Shown here: positions 14,187 to 14,814 of the stretch, in pieces
Position numbering within the stretch: the first letter of the stretch is position 1
Layout of the letters: every line of letters starts with the position of its first letter
Assembly (NCBI GenBank): GCA_021791075.1
Contig: JAJYXH010000072.1
Location: 1-14,814, forward strand
DNA length: 14,814 nucleotides
Reading direction: 5' to 3'
From: Microcaldota archaeon
GTDB lineage: Archaea; Micrarchaeota; Micrarchaeia; Micrarchaeales; CABMGC01
The notes under the pieces: generated by a model
Told to the model about the DNA's origin: nothing
The model's input: the letters and a program-made list of their open reading frames with translations, nothing else
Database searches by the model: none
Program-made: the position numbers and the translations under genes

Positions 14187-14206
14187 ATGCATACTGGGAT
14201 ATGCAT
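14187..14206. repeat. Perfect 7-6-7 inverted repeat across a transcription/translation start
   Basis: ATGCATA (14187-14193), a 6-bp spacer, and TATGCAT (14200-14206). It covers the predicted transcription start and the first bases of ATG 14205. It could be an operator; the chance of such a short repeat arising randomly is not negligible. Confidence 0.4.
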
Positions 14207-14384
14207 GTCAAAGAGCGCAGAACCCATGCTGGCAATAGTGATGGGTATAATCATACTCATAGCAGACATATACTGGATATACACGAGCGGAGGATACACC
14301 CTCTGGATAGCGCTCGGCGTAATTATCTTCATAGCCACCCTGGTCTGGCTCTATCTTGACTGGGACATGTCCAGGAAGCATTAG
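14205..14384 (+). CDS. Small two-helix membrane protein
   Basis: Unrecognised family. 59 residues from ATG 14205 (MSKSAEPMLAIVMG...), chosen because it follows the TATA-like box. In-frame ATG 14187 would add MHTGIC, and the longer open frame upstream crosses the divergent promoter. Two hydrophobic helices, about 8-27 (MLAIVMGIIILIADIYWIYT) and about 31-50, are joined by a short SGGY turn, with a WDMSRKH tail, giving a hairpin with both ends probably cytosolic. It is followed 8 nt later by the anchored PF03640 gene with a strong ribosome-binding site, so the two likely form one unit and the small protein may be an accessory of that surface protein. Confidence 0.7.
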   Translation: MSKSAEPMLAIVMGIIILIADIYWIYTSGGYTLWIALGVIIFIATLVWLYLDWDMSRKH

Positions 14385-14390
14385 GTGATC
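14383..14390 (+). promoter_or_regulatory. Eight-base Shine-Dalgarno site for the PF03640 gene
   Basis: AGGTGATC is fully complementary to the conserved archaeal 16S 3' end (GAUCACCU). It overlaps the preceding TAG stop and lies just before ATG 14393, indicating coupled translation. Confidence 0.75.
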
Positions 14391-14392
14391 AG

Positions 14393-14814
14393 ATGAACAA
14401 GACAGGAATAATAGCAGCCGTGATCGTAGCAATTATAATAATAGTGGGGGGAGTTTACGTGTTAGGCAGCGAACATACGGGAACCCTCCCTGAAAAGACC
14501 ACGACGGCAACCACCGCGCCAACAACGACCGCACAGACAACCGCGCAAACAACTGCAAACCAGACAAACAAGACAACCACAATGGCAACAACAAGCCCCA
14601 CGACGGCCGCGACTACAACCGCGCCTGCCCAGACGGCCTACACTGTGAAGCTAGAGAACAGCTCCGCGCTCGGGACATACCTCGCCAATGCCAGCGGGTT
14701 CACGCTCTACACCTACAGCAGCGACACGCCAAACAGCGGCACGAGCTCCTGCACAGGAGGATGCGCCAGCATATGGCCTCCGTTCTACGTGTCAAGCCTC
14801 GTACTGCCTCCTGG
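14393..14814 (+). CDS. Membrane-anchored PF03640 (COG4315-type) surface protein, 3'-truncated
   Basis: 140 complete codons before the window ends. The N-terminal segment, about 5-24 (GIIAAVIVAIIIIVGGVYVL), is an uncleaved anchor or signal. Residues about 35-82 are a Thr/Ala-rich linker (TTTATTAPTTTAQTT...) with N-x-T sequons, likely heavily glycosylated outside the cell. From about 83 a PF03640 unit (secreted repeat of unknown function, formerly Lipoprotein_15) begins: YTVKLENSSALGTYL, GFTLYTYSSDTPNSG, then CTGGC (120-124) and WPPF (128-131), where the paired Cys and WPP are the family hallmark. Family members often carry two or more such units, so more probably lies beyond the edge. The function of the domain is not established. 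It is coupled to the 59-residue membrane gene. Confidence 0.85.
   Translation, partial: MNKTGIIAAVIVAIIIIVGGVYVLGSEHTGTLPEKTTTATTAPTTTAQTTAQTTANQTNKTTTMATTSPTTAATTTAPAQTAYTVKLENSSALGTYLANASGFTLYTYSSDTPNSGTSSCTGGCASIWPPFYVSSLVLPP

Noticed and set aside
14049..14204. Longer frame upstream of the 59-residue membrane protein
   Set aside because: It runs through the divergent promoters and the start of the DUF167 gene on the other strand, and its sequence is not membrane-protein-like.

Overview
The window reads as a gene-dense stretch of an archaeal chromosome, possibly a small-genome DPANN-type archaeon related to Micrarchaeota (ARMAN). That placement is an inference from gene style, not a proven assignment. 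The archaeal signs are TATA boxes centred about 25-28 bp upstream of start codons, which implies leaderless mRNAs. Others are an AK6/Fap7-type adenylate kinase, an archaeal-type (COG1019-like) phosphopantetheine adenylyltransferase, Lrp/AsnC-type and ArsR-like winged-helix regulators, an S-layer/COG1361-type surface protein and an RGG-tailed DEAD-box helicase. There are no rRNA or tRNA genes, CRISPR arrays, insertion sequences or prophage genes, and no stretch over 300 bp lacks a gene.

Layout: (1) 2-1321, serine hydroxymethyltransferase, cut by the left edge. (2) 1391-2579, a two-gene unit of an unrecognised soluble protein and an AK6-type nucleotide kinase, overlapping tail-to-tail with the DEAD-box helicase on the minus strand. 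(3) 4091-4849, a multi-pass membrane protein resembling DUF998, divergent from the helicase. (4) 4855-6336 (minus) encodes a membrane-tethered winged-helix protein with a DUF4382-like external domain. It is divergent from a tightly overlapping three-gene operon (6518-9782) of an ABC ATPase, a surface-anchored COG1361-like protein and a MacB/FtsX-type permease with an unusual Ser/Gly-rich loop. (5) 9791-10825 (minus), a four-helix membrane protein with a soluble C-terminal domain weakly resembling a PLD/HKD fold. (6) 10906-12165 (minus), an EamA/DMT transporter with a ~130-residue C-terminal extension, divergent from a double Lrp-type regulator (12300-13388) across a candidate palindromic operator. 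(7) 13416-14101 (minus), a DUF167 protein translationally coupled to archaeal CoaD. (8) 14205-14814, a 59-residue two-helix membrane protein followed by a Thr-rich anchored protein with a PF03640 domain, cut by the right edge.

The genes alternate between very tight convergent ends (8 bp overlap, then gaps of 5, 8 and 27 bp) and divergent promoter regions of about 100-180 bp. First genes are mostly leaderless. Some internal genes have good Shine-Dalgarno sites (coaD and the PF03640 gene). The most interesting unit is the divergent pair of the membrane-tethered sensor-regulator and the MacB-like export operon. It looks like a one-component envelope-sensing system that could switch on its neighbouring transporter. 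The DMT transporter and double-Lrp regulator look like a second regulator/transporter pair.
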